DNA of 64,000 nt from the NCBI RefSeq assembly GCF_003797835.1, contig NZ_RKMF01000010.1, forward strand, positions 62,001 through 126,000. The letters run 5' to 3'. The notes under the pieces were generated by a model that was not told the DNA's origin, ran no database searches, and saw nothing but the letters and a program-made list of their open reading frames with translations. Source of the stretch: Kocuria soli (GTDB lineage: Bacteria > Actinomycetota > Actinomycetes > Actinomycetales > Micrococcaceae). Below are positions 1-9,356 of this stretch, in pieces (position 1 is the stretch's first letter; each line of letters begins with the position of its first letter). The position numbers and the translations under genes are program-made.

Positions 1-42
1 AGCACGGTGCAGTACATCGGCGTCGAGAGCCCCTGGAGCTGA
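1..42 (+). CDS. 3' end of an unidentified gene (partial)
   Basis: The first frame reads 13 residues (ending ESPWS) to a TGA at 40-42, so a gene entering from the left probably ends here. The third frame stays open to a TGA at 58-60 and is an alternative. Both stops lie just before the strong hairpin at 66-116, which fits a convergent gene end facing rbsD. Too little is present to name a product. Confidence 0.35.
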   Translation, partial: STVQYIGVESPWS

Positions 43-65
43 CCATCGAGCACCTCTGACAGGTG

Positions 66-116
66 TGACAGGTAAAAGGCCACTTCAGCGCAGGCGAAGT
101 GGCCTTTTACCTGTCA
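66..116. terminator. bidirectional intrinsic terminator hairpin
   Basis: A perfect 21-bp inverted repeat (66-86 with 96-116, 9-nt loop) contains AAAAGG near the base on one side and CCTTTT on the other. It sits between a plus-strand gene end and the 3' end of the minus-strand rbs operon, so it can terminate both. Confidence 0.85.
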
Positions 117-166
117 GAACTGCCCGCCTGAGGCACGGTTCTGCTGGGCGTGTGGCCCGGATCTGC

Positions 167-550
167 TCAGAACGGGACCCCGCATCGCAGGATGGCATTC
201 GCGTAGGGTGTGGCCTCCCCGGTGCGCACGACGAAACGCGCCTGCCGGGTCAGTTCTTTGAACTCCTCGTGCGGGACCCGCCGAGCCTCCGGAAGGTTGC
301 GGGCCAACACCTGACGCACGGGCGACGTGTCTGCTTCAGCTGCAATGACAGCAGCCTCCACCTCGACTTCCGCCAGAACTGCCTCCAGTACCTTCGCAAA
401 GCTCGGAACCCCCGTGATCACGGCCAGGTCCACGCACTCGACGCCCGGGGGAACCGGCAGGCCCCGGTCGCCGATCACAAACGTGTCCGTATGGCCCAAG
501 CGGGCGATCCGTTCGTTGAGCTGGGCATGCAGGATTCCGCCCCGTTTCAC
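167..550 (-). CDS. rbsD: D-ribose pyranase
   Basis: Converts the beta-pyranose form of D-ribose to the furanose form used by ribokinase; cytoplasmic. The 127-residue length is close to the family norm. His20 within the LGHTDT stretch matches the conserved catalytic histidine, Asp28 follows, and the C-terminal PYAN (Tyr116, Asn118) matches the sugar-binding end. It is the last gene of the ribose operon. Its GTG start overlaps the rbsK stop (GTGA), implying translational coupling, and a strong terminator follows. Family identity is firm. Confidence 0.93.
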   Translation of the reverse strand: MKRGGILHAQLNERIARLGHTDTFVIGDRGLPVPPGVECVDLAVITGVPSFAKVLEAVLAEVEVEAAVIAAEADTSPVRQVLARNLPEARRVPHEEFKELTRQARFVVRTGEATPYANAILRCGVPF

Positions 551-1488
551 GCCGTACCCCCCAGCTGCGGGAGGTTATCCGTGACGGACGGGTAGCTGGG
601 CTGGGCGCCGATTCCAGTGGCCGCGAACGCGCCGACCCGTGAAGCCGTGCAGGCCGCGTCGCACAGTCTCTCCCCCCGGGCCAGCCCCACCGCGAGCGCA
701 CCGATGAAACCGTCACCTGCGCCGGTGGTGTCCACCGCGTGAACGGGGGCGGCGGGGACCTTGTGGGTGCCGTCGTCGTCGGAAACCAGCGACCCCTTGG
801 CGCCCAGGGTGAGGACGACGGAGGGGATTCCGGTGGCCCTGAGCAATGCAACGAGTTCTTCAGGGTCGGCCGCTGCGGGCAGGCGGCTGTCGAGCTGCTC
901 CAGGACCAGTGCCGCTTCGTGTTCGTTGACCACGAGCGGGTCTGAGGCCAGCAAGGCCTCTCGGTCCAGGTCCAGGACCGGAGCGGGGTTGTGCAGGAAA
1001 CGCCCCGTGGCGAGCCCCGGTAGCGTTTCAACCCCCTCCGCCGGGATTTCCCCCTGGCACACGACGACGGCCGCACCCCGGATCACCTCGGCAGCATCGT
1101 TCACACGGTGTGCGTCCACAGTGGAGTTTGCTCCGGAGATCACCACGATGGAGTTCTCGCCCTGCTGGTCGACCGTGACCACGGCCAGCCCGGTGGGCCC
1201 GTCGACGCGGGCGACATGAGTGAGATCGACTCCGGATTCGCGCAGACAACTCAAGGCGATATCGGCCGAAGCATCCGTGCCGACCGCACCGACCATCGTG
1301 ACGGAACCACCCAGGCGCGCGGCGGCGACCGCCTGGTTGGCGCCCTTGCCACCGGGCAGCATGTGCCCGCCGGTCCCGTGGACGGTTTCACCGGGCAGCG
1401 GGTGCCGGAGTACATGGGCGGACAGGTCCACGTTGATCGAGCCCACCACCACGATCCCGGCCATGGAATCCTGCTTGTTCCCGGTCAC
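547..1488 (-). CDS. rbsK: ribokinase (PfkB family)
   Basis: Phosphorylates D-ribose at O5 with ATP, giving ribose 5-phosphate for the pentose phosphate pathway; cytoplasmic. The protein has 313 residues. PfkB signature 1 is GGKGANQ at residues 46-52, and signature 2 is DTTGAGD at 253-259 with the catalytic base Asp259. It starts with GTG overlapping the rbsB stop as GTGA and overlaps rbsD the same way; an internal ATG at codon 9 is an alternative start. Its place in an operon with rbsA, rbsC, rbsB and rbsD makes ribose the likely substrate. Confidence 0.93.
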   Translation of the reverse strand: MTGNKQDSMAGIVVVGSINVDLSAHVLRHPLPGETVHGTGGHMLPGGKGANQAVAAARLGGSVTMVGAVGTDASADIALSCLRESGVDLTHVARVDGPTGLAVVTVDQQGENSIVVISGANSTVDAHRVNDAAEVIRGAAVVVCQGEIPAEGVETLPGLATGRFLHNPAPVLDLDREALLASDPLVVNEHEAALVLEQLDSRLPAAADPEELVALLRATGIPSVVLTLGAKGSLVSDDDGTHKVPAAPVHAVDTTGAGDGFIGALAVGLARGERLCDAACTASRVGAFAATGIGAQPSYPSVTDNLPQLGGTA

Positions 1489-2426
1489 TGGTAGTCACCC
1501 ACGTTCTCCTCGGTGACCGTCACGACGTCCACCGAGACCTCTGGGGCGGCTTGATCGCCGCGGATCAGTTTGATGGCTTCCAGAACGGCCTGCTTGCCCA
1601 GCTCTTCGGGCTGCTGGGCGATCGTGGCGAGCATCGAGCCGTCGGCCACGGCCTGCACACCTTCGACCGTGCCGTCGAAGCCGACCACGAAGACCTCTTT
1701 GCCCGCCCGGGCACCCAGCGCCTCCACGGCGCCGAGTGCCATTTCGTCGTTCTCGCAGAAGATCCCCACGGCCTCCGGGTGGGCCTGCATGAGGTTGGTG
1801 GCAACGTCTAGGCCCTCCGCTCGGTCGAAGTTCGCGGTTTGTTGCGCGGCAATCGTGATGTCCGGGAACTCCTTAATGCCGTCCGTGAACCCTTTGCCAC
1901 GGTCGCGGGAAGCGGAGGACCCCGGGACGCCCTGGATGACGATGACCTCCCCCTTCTTCCCGAGCGCCTCGGCCAACGTTCGGGCGGCCTGGGTTCCTCC
2001 GGCCACGTTGTCGGAGGCCACGAAGCTCGCCAGTTCCCCGGACGTCGCGTCCCGGTCGACGGCGATGGCGGGGATTCCGGCCTCGTTCAAGGCTTCGACG
2101 GAGACGGACACGGCGTCGGAATCCGTGGGGTTCACGATCACGACGTCCACGTCTTGGGTGATCGCGGTGGCGATCTGGTCCGCCTGGCGCGCCGCGTCGT
2201 CGGAGGCATCCTGCACGTTGAGCTCGATGTCCTGCGCTTCGGCCTCCGTTTCTGCCCCGTTGATCAGCTGGACGAAGAACGGGTTGGTCTGGGTGGACAC
2301 TGCCAAGGTGATGCGGTCCGGGCGTTCGCCACGGTTACAGCCCGTCAGTGCCACCCCGACCACGGTCGCCGTGGTGAGGGCCAGGAAGTCGCGCCTGCTG
2401 TTCAGGTGTTGGGTGATGGTGTTCAT
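1485..2426 (-). CDS. rbsB: ribose ABC transporter substrate-binding lipoprotein
   Basis: Binds ribose outside the membrane and delivers it to the RbsAC permease. It is a periplasmic-binding-protein-like I fold (TLAVSTQTNPFF, VGFDGT) of 313 residues. The N-terminus carries twin arginines at 11-12 (SRRDFLAL), a hydrophobic stretch and a lipobox LTGC with Cys30, so this appears to be a Tat-exported lipoprotein anchored on the outer face of the membrane. An RBS (GAGGAG) precedes the ATG. It lies 27 bp after rbsC and overlaps rbsK by 4 bp. Confidence 0.93.
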   Translation of the reverse strand: MNTITQHLNSRRDFLALTTATVVGVALTGCNRGERPDRITLAVSTQTNPFFVQLINGAETEAEAQDIELNVQDASDDAARQADQIATAITQDVDVVIVNPTDSDAVSVSVEALNEAGIPAIAVDRDATSGELASFVASDNVAGGTQAARTLAEALGKKGEVIVIQGVPGSSASRDRGKGFTDGIKEFPDITIAAQQTANFDRAEGLDVATNLMQAHPEAVGIFCENDEMALGAVEALGARAGKEVFVVGFDGTVEGVQAVADGSMLATIAQQPEELGKQAVLEAIKLIRGDQAAPEVSVDVVTVTEENVGDYQ

Positions 2427-2453
2427 GGTGATCTCCTCGCTCGGAAGGCTCGA

Positions 2454-3449
2454 TCAGCGGGCGGTCTTGCGACGCAGGACGTCGAAGCCGACCGCCAGGG
2501 CGATGACCAAGCCGATGACCACCTGCTGCCAGAACGAGGACACGTTCAGGAGGTTCAGACCGTTGCGGATCACTGCGAGCAGGATCGCGCCCACCAGGGT
2601 CCCCGTGGCGCGTCCGGAGCCTCCGGACAGCGACGCACCACCAATCACGACGGCGGCAATGGCGTCCAACTCGTACCCCACACCCGCCTGCGGGCCCGCA
2701 GAGGAAAGACGCCCCGCAAGCACCATGCCGGCCAGACCGGCAAAGAGTCCGGCGAGGGCGTAAACCGTCACGAGGATGCGCTTGACGGGCAGACCGGAGA
2801 GCCGCGCGGCCTCCTCGTTGCCGCCGATGGCGTACATGGAACGGCCGAGGACCGTTCGGGAGAGCACGAACCAGCAGAGCAGACCGGCAATCACCATGGC
2901 GATGATCGGGACGGGGAACGCCCCGATGCTGCTGCCCAGAAGGGACACGGAACCGGAGGTCGGAATCGGGGTCCCGTCGGAGATGACCAGGGTCAGACCG
3001 CGGGCCACGCTCATCATGGCCAGGGTTGCGATGAACGCGGGCAGCTTGCCGTAGGCGATCGACAGTCCGGAGATGGCTCCGGCGAGTGCGCCGATCAACA
3101 GTCCGATGAACAGTGTGAGGATACCGGGCAGCCCGAGCGTGCTGAACGAGTAGGCGGAGACCATCGCACCCAGCGCAGCAACCGCACCCACGGAGAGGTC
3201 GATGCCGGCCGTGACGATCACGAAAGTCATGCCGAAGGCCATGATCGCCACAACCGAGGCCTGGATTCCGATGTTGACCAGGTTGTCGAGTTTCAGGAAG
3301 TCGGGGGTTGCGATGAACAGCGCGAGGCAGAGGAGGATCAGGCCCACGAGGGCCCCGTTGTTCATGGCCCACTGACCCAGGCGGGCTGCCCCGCTCGGTC
3401 GGTTCGGGCGGTCGGCGGGCTTGGTGTTGGACGTGGCGGTCGCGGTCAT
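2454..3449 (-). CDS. rbsC: ribose ABC transporter permease
   Basis: Membrane subunit forming the ribose channel with RbsA. The 331 residues contain about eight to ten hydrophobic segments. It has the conserved sugar-permease stretches (AFGMTFVIVTAGIDLSVG and AAVVIGGASLSGGSG). An AAAGGAG RBS precedes the ATG. It lies 51 bp downstream of rbsA and 27 bp upstream of rbsB, in one transcription unit. Confidence 0.93.
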   Translation of the reverse strand: MTATATSNTKPADRPNRPSGAARLGQWAMNNGALVGLILLCLALFIATPDFLKLDNLVNIGIQASVVAIMAFGMTFVIVTAGIDLSVGAVAALGAMVSAYSFSTLGLPGILTLFIGLLIGALAGAISGLSIAYGKLPAFIATLAMMSVARGLTLVISDGTPIPTSGSVSLLGSSIGAFPVPIIAMVIAGLLCWFVLSRTVLGRSMYAIGGNEEAARLSGLPVKRILVTVYALAGLFAGLAGMVLAGRLSSAGPQAGVGYELDAIAAVVIGGASLSGGSGRATGTLVGAILLAVIRNGLNLLNVSSFWQQVVIGLVIALAVGFDVLRRKTAR

Positions 3450-3500
3450 GGCCGCAACTCCTTTCTCAGGATCTTGCGATTCCCGGGGTATTGCGGCGGA

Positions 3501-5051
3501 TCAGGAGGGGGTGCCCGCGGATTTGGTGGAGGGCTCTGATGCTGTGACAGCTGAGGTGACTTCGGAGACGGCCAGGGCCATGACCGAGTCCTCCGTGGCG
3601 TCGTCGGCATCCAGGACGCCTGCCACGCGTCCGTTGCTCATCACGAGCACCCGGTCGCTCATGCCGAGCACTTCAGGCAGTTCGCTGGACACCATGACCA
3701 CTGCGCCGCCCAGGGACGTGATTTCGTTGATCAGCTCGTAGATCTCGACCTTGGCGCCGACGTCGACACCGCGGGTCGGTTCGTCGAGCAGAAGGACCTT
3801 GGCATCGGCCATGACCCACCGGGCGAACACGACCTTCTGTTGGTTGCCGCCGGAGAGGTCCCGAATGGGCTGGTCCAAACCGGCCATTCGAACGGCCAGT
3901 TGGTCCGTCACGACCTGCGCACGGGATCGTTGTCCGCTTCGGTCGACCAGCCCGAACTTCGAGGTCGAGCGGAGGGTGGCGAGTCCCGCGTTGTCCCCCA
4001 CGCTGGCATCGAGGACCAGTCCCTGGGACTTCCGGTCCTCCGGGACGAGCCCCAAACCCTCGGCGATGGAACGCCCAACGTCGTGCGGCGGCAGCGCCTT
4101 GCCTTGCAGCGTCACGGACCCTGAGTCATATGGATCGACGCCGAAGATCGCGCGGAGGACTTCGGTACGCCCTGCACCCACCAGTCCGGCAATGCCCAGG
4201 ACCTCACCGGCGTGGACCGAGAAATTGACGTCCTCGAAGGCCTCTCCGGAGCTCAGACCCTGTACCTCGAGCAGCGGCTCGCCCTGCTCCTCCGGGCGCT
4301 TCCGGGGAAACTGGTCGTCGATATCGCGCCCCACCATGAGGGCGATCAGATTGTCCTGTGACGTGTTGGCCGGGACCTGCGCCACGAACTGTCCGTCACG
4401 CAGCACGGAGATGGAGTCCCCGATCCGCGGGATCTCGTCCAGGTGGTGAGAGATGAAGACCATTCCCACGCCGCGGCGCTTGAGGTCGTCGACGACCTCG
4501 AACAGCGCATCGATCTCACGCCCGGTCAGGGCAGCCGTGGGCTCATCCAGGATCAGGAGTCGAGCGTCCTGGGACAGCGCCTTGGCGATCTCGACCAACT
4601 GTTGGCGAGCGACCCCGAGTTCCCCGACCGGCTTGGCCAGCGGAACGTCCAGTCCGATCCGTTCGAGCGCTTCGCGGGCGACCGCATTCATCCGAGGCTT
4701 GTCGACGACCCCGAACCGTTGCGGTGTCCGTCCCAGGGTGATGTTCTCCGCGACGCTCAACTGGGGCACCAGGTTGAGTTCCTGGTGGATGGTCGCGATT
4801 CCGTGCGCTTCCGCGGCCTTCACGTCGGGAAGGTGAACCGGTTGGCCGTCGACCAGGATCCGTCCGGTGTCCGGTTGGTAGATCCCGGACATCATCTTGA
4901 TCAGGGTGGACTTCCCGGCGCCGTTCTCCCCCAGCAGGACTTCGACCTCACCGGCACGCACGTCCACGGTGACGTCGTCGATGACCTTGACGGGGCCGAA
5001 GGACTTGCTCACGGATTTCAGCGTGAGCAGGGGTGTTCTCTGATCGGGCAT
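3501..5051 (-). CDS. rbsA: ribose ABC transporter ATP-binding protein (two ABC domains)
   Basis: Energises ribose uptake. Domain 1 has Walker A GENGAGKST at residues 41-49, a VARQQLVEIAKAL signature region and LILDEPTAALT. Domain 2 has the degenerate GLVGAGRTE loop, LSGGNQQKVVFARW and LLLDEPTRGVD, as usual for tandem sugar ATPases. I chose the ATG at 5051 (516 residues) because it begins just before the conserved domain and matches family length; the reading frame stays open upstream inside rbsR but shows no homology. Only 11 bp separate it from rbsR. Confidence 0.92.
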   Translation of the reverse strand: MPDQRTPLLTLKSVSKSFGPVKVIDDVTVDVRAGEVEVLLGENGAGKSTLIKMMSGIYQPDTGRILVDGQPVHLPDVKAAEAHGIATIHQELNLVPQLSVAENITLGRTPQRFGVVDKPRMNAVAREALERIGLDVPLAKPVGELGVARQQLVEIAKALSQDARLLILDEPTAALTGREIDALFEVVDDLKRRGVGMVFISHHLDEIPRIGDSISVLRDGQFVAQVPANTSQDNLIALMVGRDIDDQFPRKRPEEQGEPLLEVQGLSSGEAFEDVNFSVHAGEVLGIAGLVGAGRTEVLRAIFGVDPYDSGSVTLQGKALPPHDVGRSIAEGLGLVPEDRKSQGLVLDASVGDNAGLATLRSTSKFGLVDRSGQRSRAQVVTDQLAVRMAGLDQPIRDLSGGNQQKVVFARWVMADAKVLLLDEPTRGVDVGAKVEIYELINEITSLGGAVVMVSSELPEVLGMSDRVLVMSNGRVAGVLDADDATEDSVMALAVSEVTSAVTASEPSTKSAGTPS

Positions 5052-5062
5052 GAGTACTGACC

Positions 5063-6085
5063 TCAGCTCTCGTGGTGATGTGGATCGATGGGTTGAGCAC
5101 TGTCCGCCTCCGAGCCGGAGGGAAGTTTGAGGTGGGCCTCCAGGCGAAGTTCCTGGGATGAGGTCACGCCGCCCAGTTGGGTCAGGAGCATCTGAACAGC
5201 GGCGGCCCCCATGGAGTGGAGGTCCTGACAGATGAGCGGCAGCGAGGGTTGCAACAGCGCGAAGGGCGCGATGTCGTCGAAGCCGACGAACGGCAGATCT
5301 TGGGCAGGCTTGACGCCGGCCGCGCGGCATTCCTTGAACGCGCCGATGGTCATGAGGGAGTCGGAGGCAAGGACGCCGTCCACGCCCCGCGCCAACAGCG
5401 AGCGCATTCCGAGCCGGCCTGAGTGCTCTTGGAAATCCCCGTGGGCGATTTCGATGTCGACCCCGGAGGCTGCAGCTGCGGCACGGAATTCAGCCAATCG
5501 CTCAACGCCCGTCGTCGTCTCCGAAGGCCCCGAAATGTAGCCGATCCTGTGAGCCCCCTGGTCCACCAGGTACCTCACGGCATCTGCGATGGCGTCTCGG
5601 GTGTCGGAAACGACGGCGGGGACCCCCATCCCAGGGATGGTGCGATCGAGAAACACCAGCGGTGTGCCGCTGCCCTGAAGTTCTCGCAAGGAGTCTCTGG
5701 CCGTGGAGAAGGGGGCCACAATGATGCCGTCCACGCGCTGGCGCCGCAGCACCGTGGCGTAATCGTGCATCTGTTGGGGGTCCTCGTCGGCGCTGCACAG
5801 CATGACACTGAGGCCCTCCGACCGTGCGCTCCGTTCCACCACGTGGGCGAGCTCGGCGAAGAAGGGGTTGCGGATGTCAGGGATCAACAACCCGATGGTG
5901 CGTGTGCGCTCCGATCGCAGAGAACCGGCCTGCGCATTCGGGACGAAGTTCAACCGACGGGCCGCCGCCAGAACACGCTCCCGCGTCGGCGCGGCAATGC
6001 TGCCGTTGCCGGAGAGCGCACGTGACGCCGTACCCAGCGAGACCCCGGCCTCGGCGGCGACGTCTTTGATCGTCGTGCGCGACAT
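5063..6085 (-). CDS. rbsR: LacI-family transcriptional regulator of the ribose operon
   Basis: The N-terminal LacI helix-turn-helix (TIKDVAAEAGVSLGTASRAL) is followed by a hinge and a PBP-like sugar-binding domain (IGLLIPDIRNPFF, VGFDDIAPFALL); 340 residues. The ATG at 6085 is preceded by GGGGAGGGG. It is the first gene of the rbs operon and a perfect palindrome of LacI-operator type lies 29 bp upstream, so autoregulated repression released by ribose or ribose phosphate is inferred. Assignment to ribose rests on the operon context. Confidence 0.88.
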   Translation of the reverse strand: MSRTTIKDVAAEAGVSLGTASRALSGNGSIAAPTRERVLAAARRLNFVPNAQAGSLRSERTRTIGLLIPDIRNPFFAELAHVVERSARSEGLSVMLCSADEDPQQMHDYATVLRRQRVDGIIVAPFSTARDSLRELQGSGTPLVFLDRTIPGMGVPAVVSDTRDAIADAVRYLVDQGAHRIGYISGPSETTTGVERLAEFRAAAAASGVDIEIAHGDFQEHSGRLGMRSLLARGVDGVLASDSLMTIGAFKECRAAGVKPAQDLPFVGFDDIAPFALLQPSLPLICQDLHSMGAAAVQMLLTQLGGVTSSQELRLEAHLKLPSGSEADSAQPIDPHHHES

Positions 6086-6113
6086 GTGCCCCTCCCCGGA
6101 CCGAACGAACCGC

Positions 6114-6133
6114 CATTGGAAACGTTTCCAATG
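6114..6133. promoter_or_regulatory. LacI-family operator upstream of rbsR
   Basis: A perfect 20-bp palindrome CATTGGAAACGTTTCCAATG is centred on the CG typical of LacI/GalR operators. It lies between the divergent rbsR (start 6085) and gabT (start 6292), much nearer rbsR, and is the likely binding site of RbsR. Confidence 0.85.
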
Positions 6134-6291
6134 TGGACCGTACCACTCAGCTTCCGCTCTGGGAACTTTCCACCTTCTTCGGTTGCCACGACCGGAGTCG
6201 TGAGACGATGCCCACACAACTCCTCCCCGCCCCATCCCCCTGTGGCCCTTGAACGATCCAGATGCCGGGGCAGCGCACGAAAGGACTGTCG

Positions 6292-7635
6292 ATGAGCGAG
6301 ATCCGGTACCGGCTTCCGCAGAAGCGCGAGATCGTCACGGAGTTCCCGGGCCCCAGGTCCCAGGAGCTCTCCCAGCGGCGCACCTCCGTGATCGCGGCGG
6401 GTGTGGCGTCGTCGGTGCCGGTGTACGCGGCCGACGTCGACGGCGGTGTGGTGGTGGACGTGGACGGCAACTCGCTGATCGATTTCGGGTCGGGCATTGC
6501 CGTGACCACGGTGGGTGGCTCGGCCCCCAAGGTGGTCGAGAAGGTCAAGGACTCCGTGGAGCACTTCACCCACACGTGCTTCATGGTCACGCCGTACGAG
6601 GGCTACGTGGAGGTGGCCGAACGCCTGGCCGAGATCACGCCCGGCGACCACGCGAAGAAGGTGGCCCTGTTCAACTCGGGCGCGGAGGCCGTGGAGAACG
6701 CGGTCAAGATCGCCCGTGTGGCCACGGGTCGTGACGCGATTGTGGTCTTCGACCACGCCTACCACGGGCGCACCAACGTCACCATGGCCATGACGGCCAA
6801 GAACATGCCGTACAAGAACGGCTTCGGTCCGTTCGCCCCGGAGATCTACCGCGTTCCCATGTCCTACCCGTTCCGCGATCCGGAAGGCATGTCCGGCCCG
6901 GAAGCCGCCAAACGCGCACTGGAGATGGTCGACAAGCAGATCGGTGCGGCCAACGTTGCGGCCGTGGTCATCGAACCCATCCAGGGTGAGGGCGGGTTCA
7001 TCGTCCCGGCCGACGGGTTCCTGCCCGCCCTGGCCGAATGGTGCACGGACAACGGCGCGTTGTTCATCGCGGACGAGGTGCAGTCGGGTGTGGCCCGGAC
7101 CGGTGAATGGTTCGCCGTGGAGCACGAAGGCGTGATCCCGGATCTGATCACAGTGGCCAAGGGCGTGGCCGGCGGGATGCCGCTGTCCGCGGTCGTCGGT
7201 CGGGCGGAACTGCTGGACGCCGTGCACGGCGGCGGCCTGGGTGGCACCTACGGTGGCAATCCGGTGGCCTGCGCCGCGGCGATCGGCGCCCTGGACACCA
7301 TCGAGGAATGGGATCTGAAATCCCGCGCCAAGCACATCGAGGCGGTGACCCACGCCTCCCTCGACTCGTTGGTGGACGGCACGGAGGTGGTCGGCGAGAT
7401 CCGCGGACGCGGCGCCATGATCGCCCTCGAGTTCGTCCAGCCCGGCACCCGCGAACCCAACCCTGAGCTGGCCAAGGCCGTGGCCGCCGAGTGCCTGGCG
7501 CGGGGTGTGATCATCCTGACCTGCGGCACCCACGGCAACATCGTGCGCCTGCTGCCGCCCCTGACCATCACCGACGAACTGCTGCGCGAAGGCCTGGAGA
7601 TCCTCTCGGATGCCATCGTCAAACACGGCAAGTGA
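6292..7635 (+). CDS. gabT: 4-aminobutyrate aminotransferase (class III PLP transaminase)
   Basis: Transfers the amino group of 4-aminobutyrate to 2-oxoglutarate, giving succinate semialdehyde and glutamate. The 447 residues carry class III features: NSGAEAVENAVKIAR (PLP phosphate region), DHAYHGRT, IEPIQGEGGF, DEVQSGVART with Asp261, and the Schiff-base Lys290 in TVAKGVAGG. The ATG at 6292 is preceded by GAAAGGA; an upstream in-frame ATG at 6262 lacks support. No gabD or gabP is adjacent; an amidase overlaps its 3' end. Other omega-amino acids remain possible substrates. Confidence 0.87.
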   Translation: MSEIRYRLPQKREIVTEFPGPRSQELSQRRTSVIAAGVASSVPVYAADVDGGVVVDVDGNSLIDFGSGIAVTTVGGSAPKVVEKVKDSVEHFTHTCFMVTPYEGYVEVAERLAEITPGDHAKKVALFNSGAEAVENAVKIARVATGRDAIVVFDHAYHGRTNVTMAMTAKNMPYKNGFGPFAPEIYRVPMSYPFRDPEGMSGPEAAKRALEMVDKQIGAANVAAVVIEPIQGEGGFIVPADGFLPALAEWCTDNGALFIADEVQSGVARTGEWFAVEHEGVIPDLITVAKGVAGGMPLSAVVGRAELLDAVHGGGLGGTYGGNPVACAAAIGALDTIEEWDLKSRAKHIEAVTHASLDSLVDGTEVVGEIRGRGAMIALEFVQPGTREPNPELAKAVAAECLARGVIILTCGTHGNIVRLLPPLTITDELLREGLEILSDAIVKHGK

Positions 7636-9250
7636 CGACCTTCTGACGGACGCCGTGGCGCTGCGGGACGCACTGCGCCACGGCAGGGTCACGGCCACGA
7701 AGATTGCGACGGCGGTCCGCGAGCGCGCCGTCACCGTGGAGAACCCCTCGTCCGGGCCCGGGCTCGGGGCTTTCGTGCACATCGAATCCGCCGCCTCCGT
7801 CCGGGACGCGGCAACAGTCCTGGACGCGCTACCCGCCTGGGCCCGTGGGCGATGGCACGGTCTGCCGCTCGCGCTCAAGGACCTCCAGGAGGTGGCGGGG
7901 CTGCCGACCACCCAGGGTTCCCGGGTCCTGGCGCCGGACGGTCCGGGTTCGGCGCCCACGACCCCGGCGGACGACGACGTCGCAGCCCTCCACCGCGCCC
8001 ACGGCGCCTTGGTCTTCGCCAAGACCCAGGTGCCGGAGTTCGGGCTGAACTGTTACAGCGAGAACCTGGTGGGGGCGCCGTCGCGCAATCCGTTCGACCC
8101 GGAATGCGGGTCGGGTGGGTCTTCGGGTGGCCAGGCGGCGGCCGTGGCCGCCGGGGTACTGCCCGCTGCGGTCGGCTCCGACGGCGGGGGGTCGATCCGG
8201 ATACCCGCTGCGGCCTGCGGACTGATCGGGTTGAAGCCGTCGCGCGGGCAGGTGCCGGTGGGCGACGCCCTGAACGATCAGGCGCAACTCGCGGTTCAGG
8301 GGCCGATCGCGCGGACCCCGGCCGATGCCGCCATGATCCTCGACGGCCTGACGGCCCGTGTTCCGTCTGCTACGGACGGCAATCGCCTGTTCCGCCCCAC
8401 GGCAGCTCCCGGTGCGCACGCGACGTCGGACCCGTGGCACAACTCCGACCTCGACGCCGTGGTGGGACCACCGGACGGTCGGTTCCGGACCGCCATCGAG
8501 GACACCTCCCCCGCGGCCGACGTCGTTCGCGGTGCTGCGGCTGGACGATTCCCCTGGGGCGAACGGCCGTTGCGCATCGGAGTCAGCACGGCCTCGGCCT
8601 TCGAGTCCGCGCATCCCACCCCCGTGTCTCCGGAGGCGATGTCCGCGCTGGCCACCGGAATCGATGCGCTGCGGGCCGCCGGGCACTCAGTCCAGGAGGC
8701 GGATCTGCGCTTCGACCCGCGCTACCCGGAGGCCTTCTTCGCACTGTGGACCACCTCGCTCGGCACCGCACCGTTGACCGGCGAGCAGGAGGGACTGCTC
8801 ACCGGGCTGGCGAAGCACTACCGGCATGCGGCGCTGGAGCGATCGGCCGCCGAGTTGGCGGTCGCCATCCGCACGTTGCGGGAGATCGAAAAGGCGACGA
8901 TCCAGGCCTGGGACGCCTACGACGTGATCCTGACCCCCGCTTTGGCCCAGACTCCACGTCCGCTGGGGTGGTGGTGGGAGGGATTCGACCCCGCCGATCC
9001 GGCCTCCGCCGCGCAGGACTATGAACGGCAGTGCCGCTATACACCCTTCACCTCGTTGATCAACGTGGTGGGGCTGCCCGCCGTCGTGCTGCCGACCACG
9101 TGGGAACGGTCCGAGTTCAGTGAATCGCGGGTCCCCATGGGGGTCCAGCTCATCGGGCGCCCCGGTGCCGACGTCGGGTTGCTGGCTTTGGCGGAGCAGG
9201 TACGGGGTCAGCTGGACGTCGGGCTCCCCGCGAGCGTTTCGACGTCGTAG
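7610..9250 (+). CDS. amidase-signature family hydrolase
   Basis: Hydrolyses an amide bond of unknown substrate. The amidase-signature triad is visible: Lys90 (LPLALKDLQEVAG), the cis-serine in GGSSGG around residues 169-174, and nucleophile Ser195 (SDGGGSIRIPA). The length of 546 residues is slightly long for the family. The chosen ATG overlaps the gabT 3' end by 26 bp, suggesting coupling, perhaps an amide whose product feeds the transaminase; this is inference. GatA is unlikely because gatB and gatC are absent. Confidence 0.85.
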   Translation: MPSSNTASDDLLTDAVALRDALRHGRVTATKIATAVRERAVTVENPSSGPGLGAFVHIESAASVRDAATVLDALPAWARGRWHGLPLALKDLQEVAGLPTTQGSRVLAPDGPGSAPTTPADDDVAALHRAHGALVFAKTQVPEFGLNCYSENLVGAPSRNPFDPECGSGGSSGGQAAAVAAGVLPAAVGSDGGGSIRIPAAACGLIGLKPSRGQVPVGDALNDQAQLAVQGPIARTPADAAMILDGLTARVPSATDGNRLFRPTAAPGAHATSDPWHNSDLDAVVGPPDGRFRTAIEDTSPAADVVRGAAAGRFPWGERPLRIGVSTASAFESAHPTPVSPEAMSALATGIDALRAAGHSVQEADLRFDPRYPEAFFALWTTSLGTAPLTGEQEGLLTGLAKHYRHAALERSAAELAVAIRTLREIEKATIQAWDAYDVILTPALAQTPRPLGWWWEGFDPADPASAAQDYERQCRYTPFTSLINVVGLPAVVLPTTWERSEFSESRVPMGVQLIGRPGADVGLLALAEQVRGQLDVGLPASVSTS

Positions 9251-9356
9251 CAATGGCCCGTCAGGGTGTGCCACGATCGGTGAGACGCCCGGTCCACGGA
9301 CCACCGTTGACCCACATCAAGGCATGACCCACCGCGAACCAGAGGAGTGATTCCGC

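Noticed and set aside
5950-8022. A 690-codon open frame antisense to gabT and the amidase
   Set aside because: The opposite strand carries clear family motifs; long antisense frames are expected at this G+C content.
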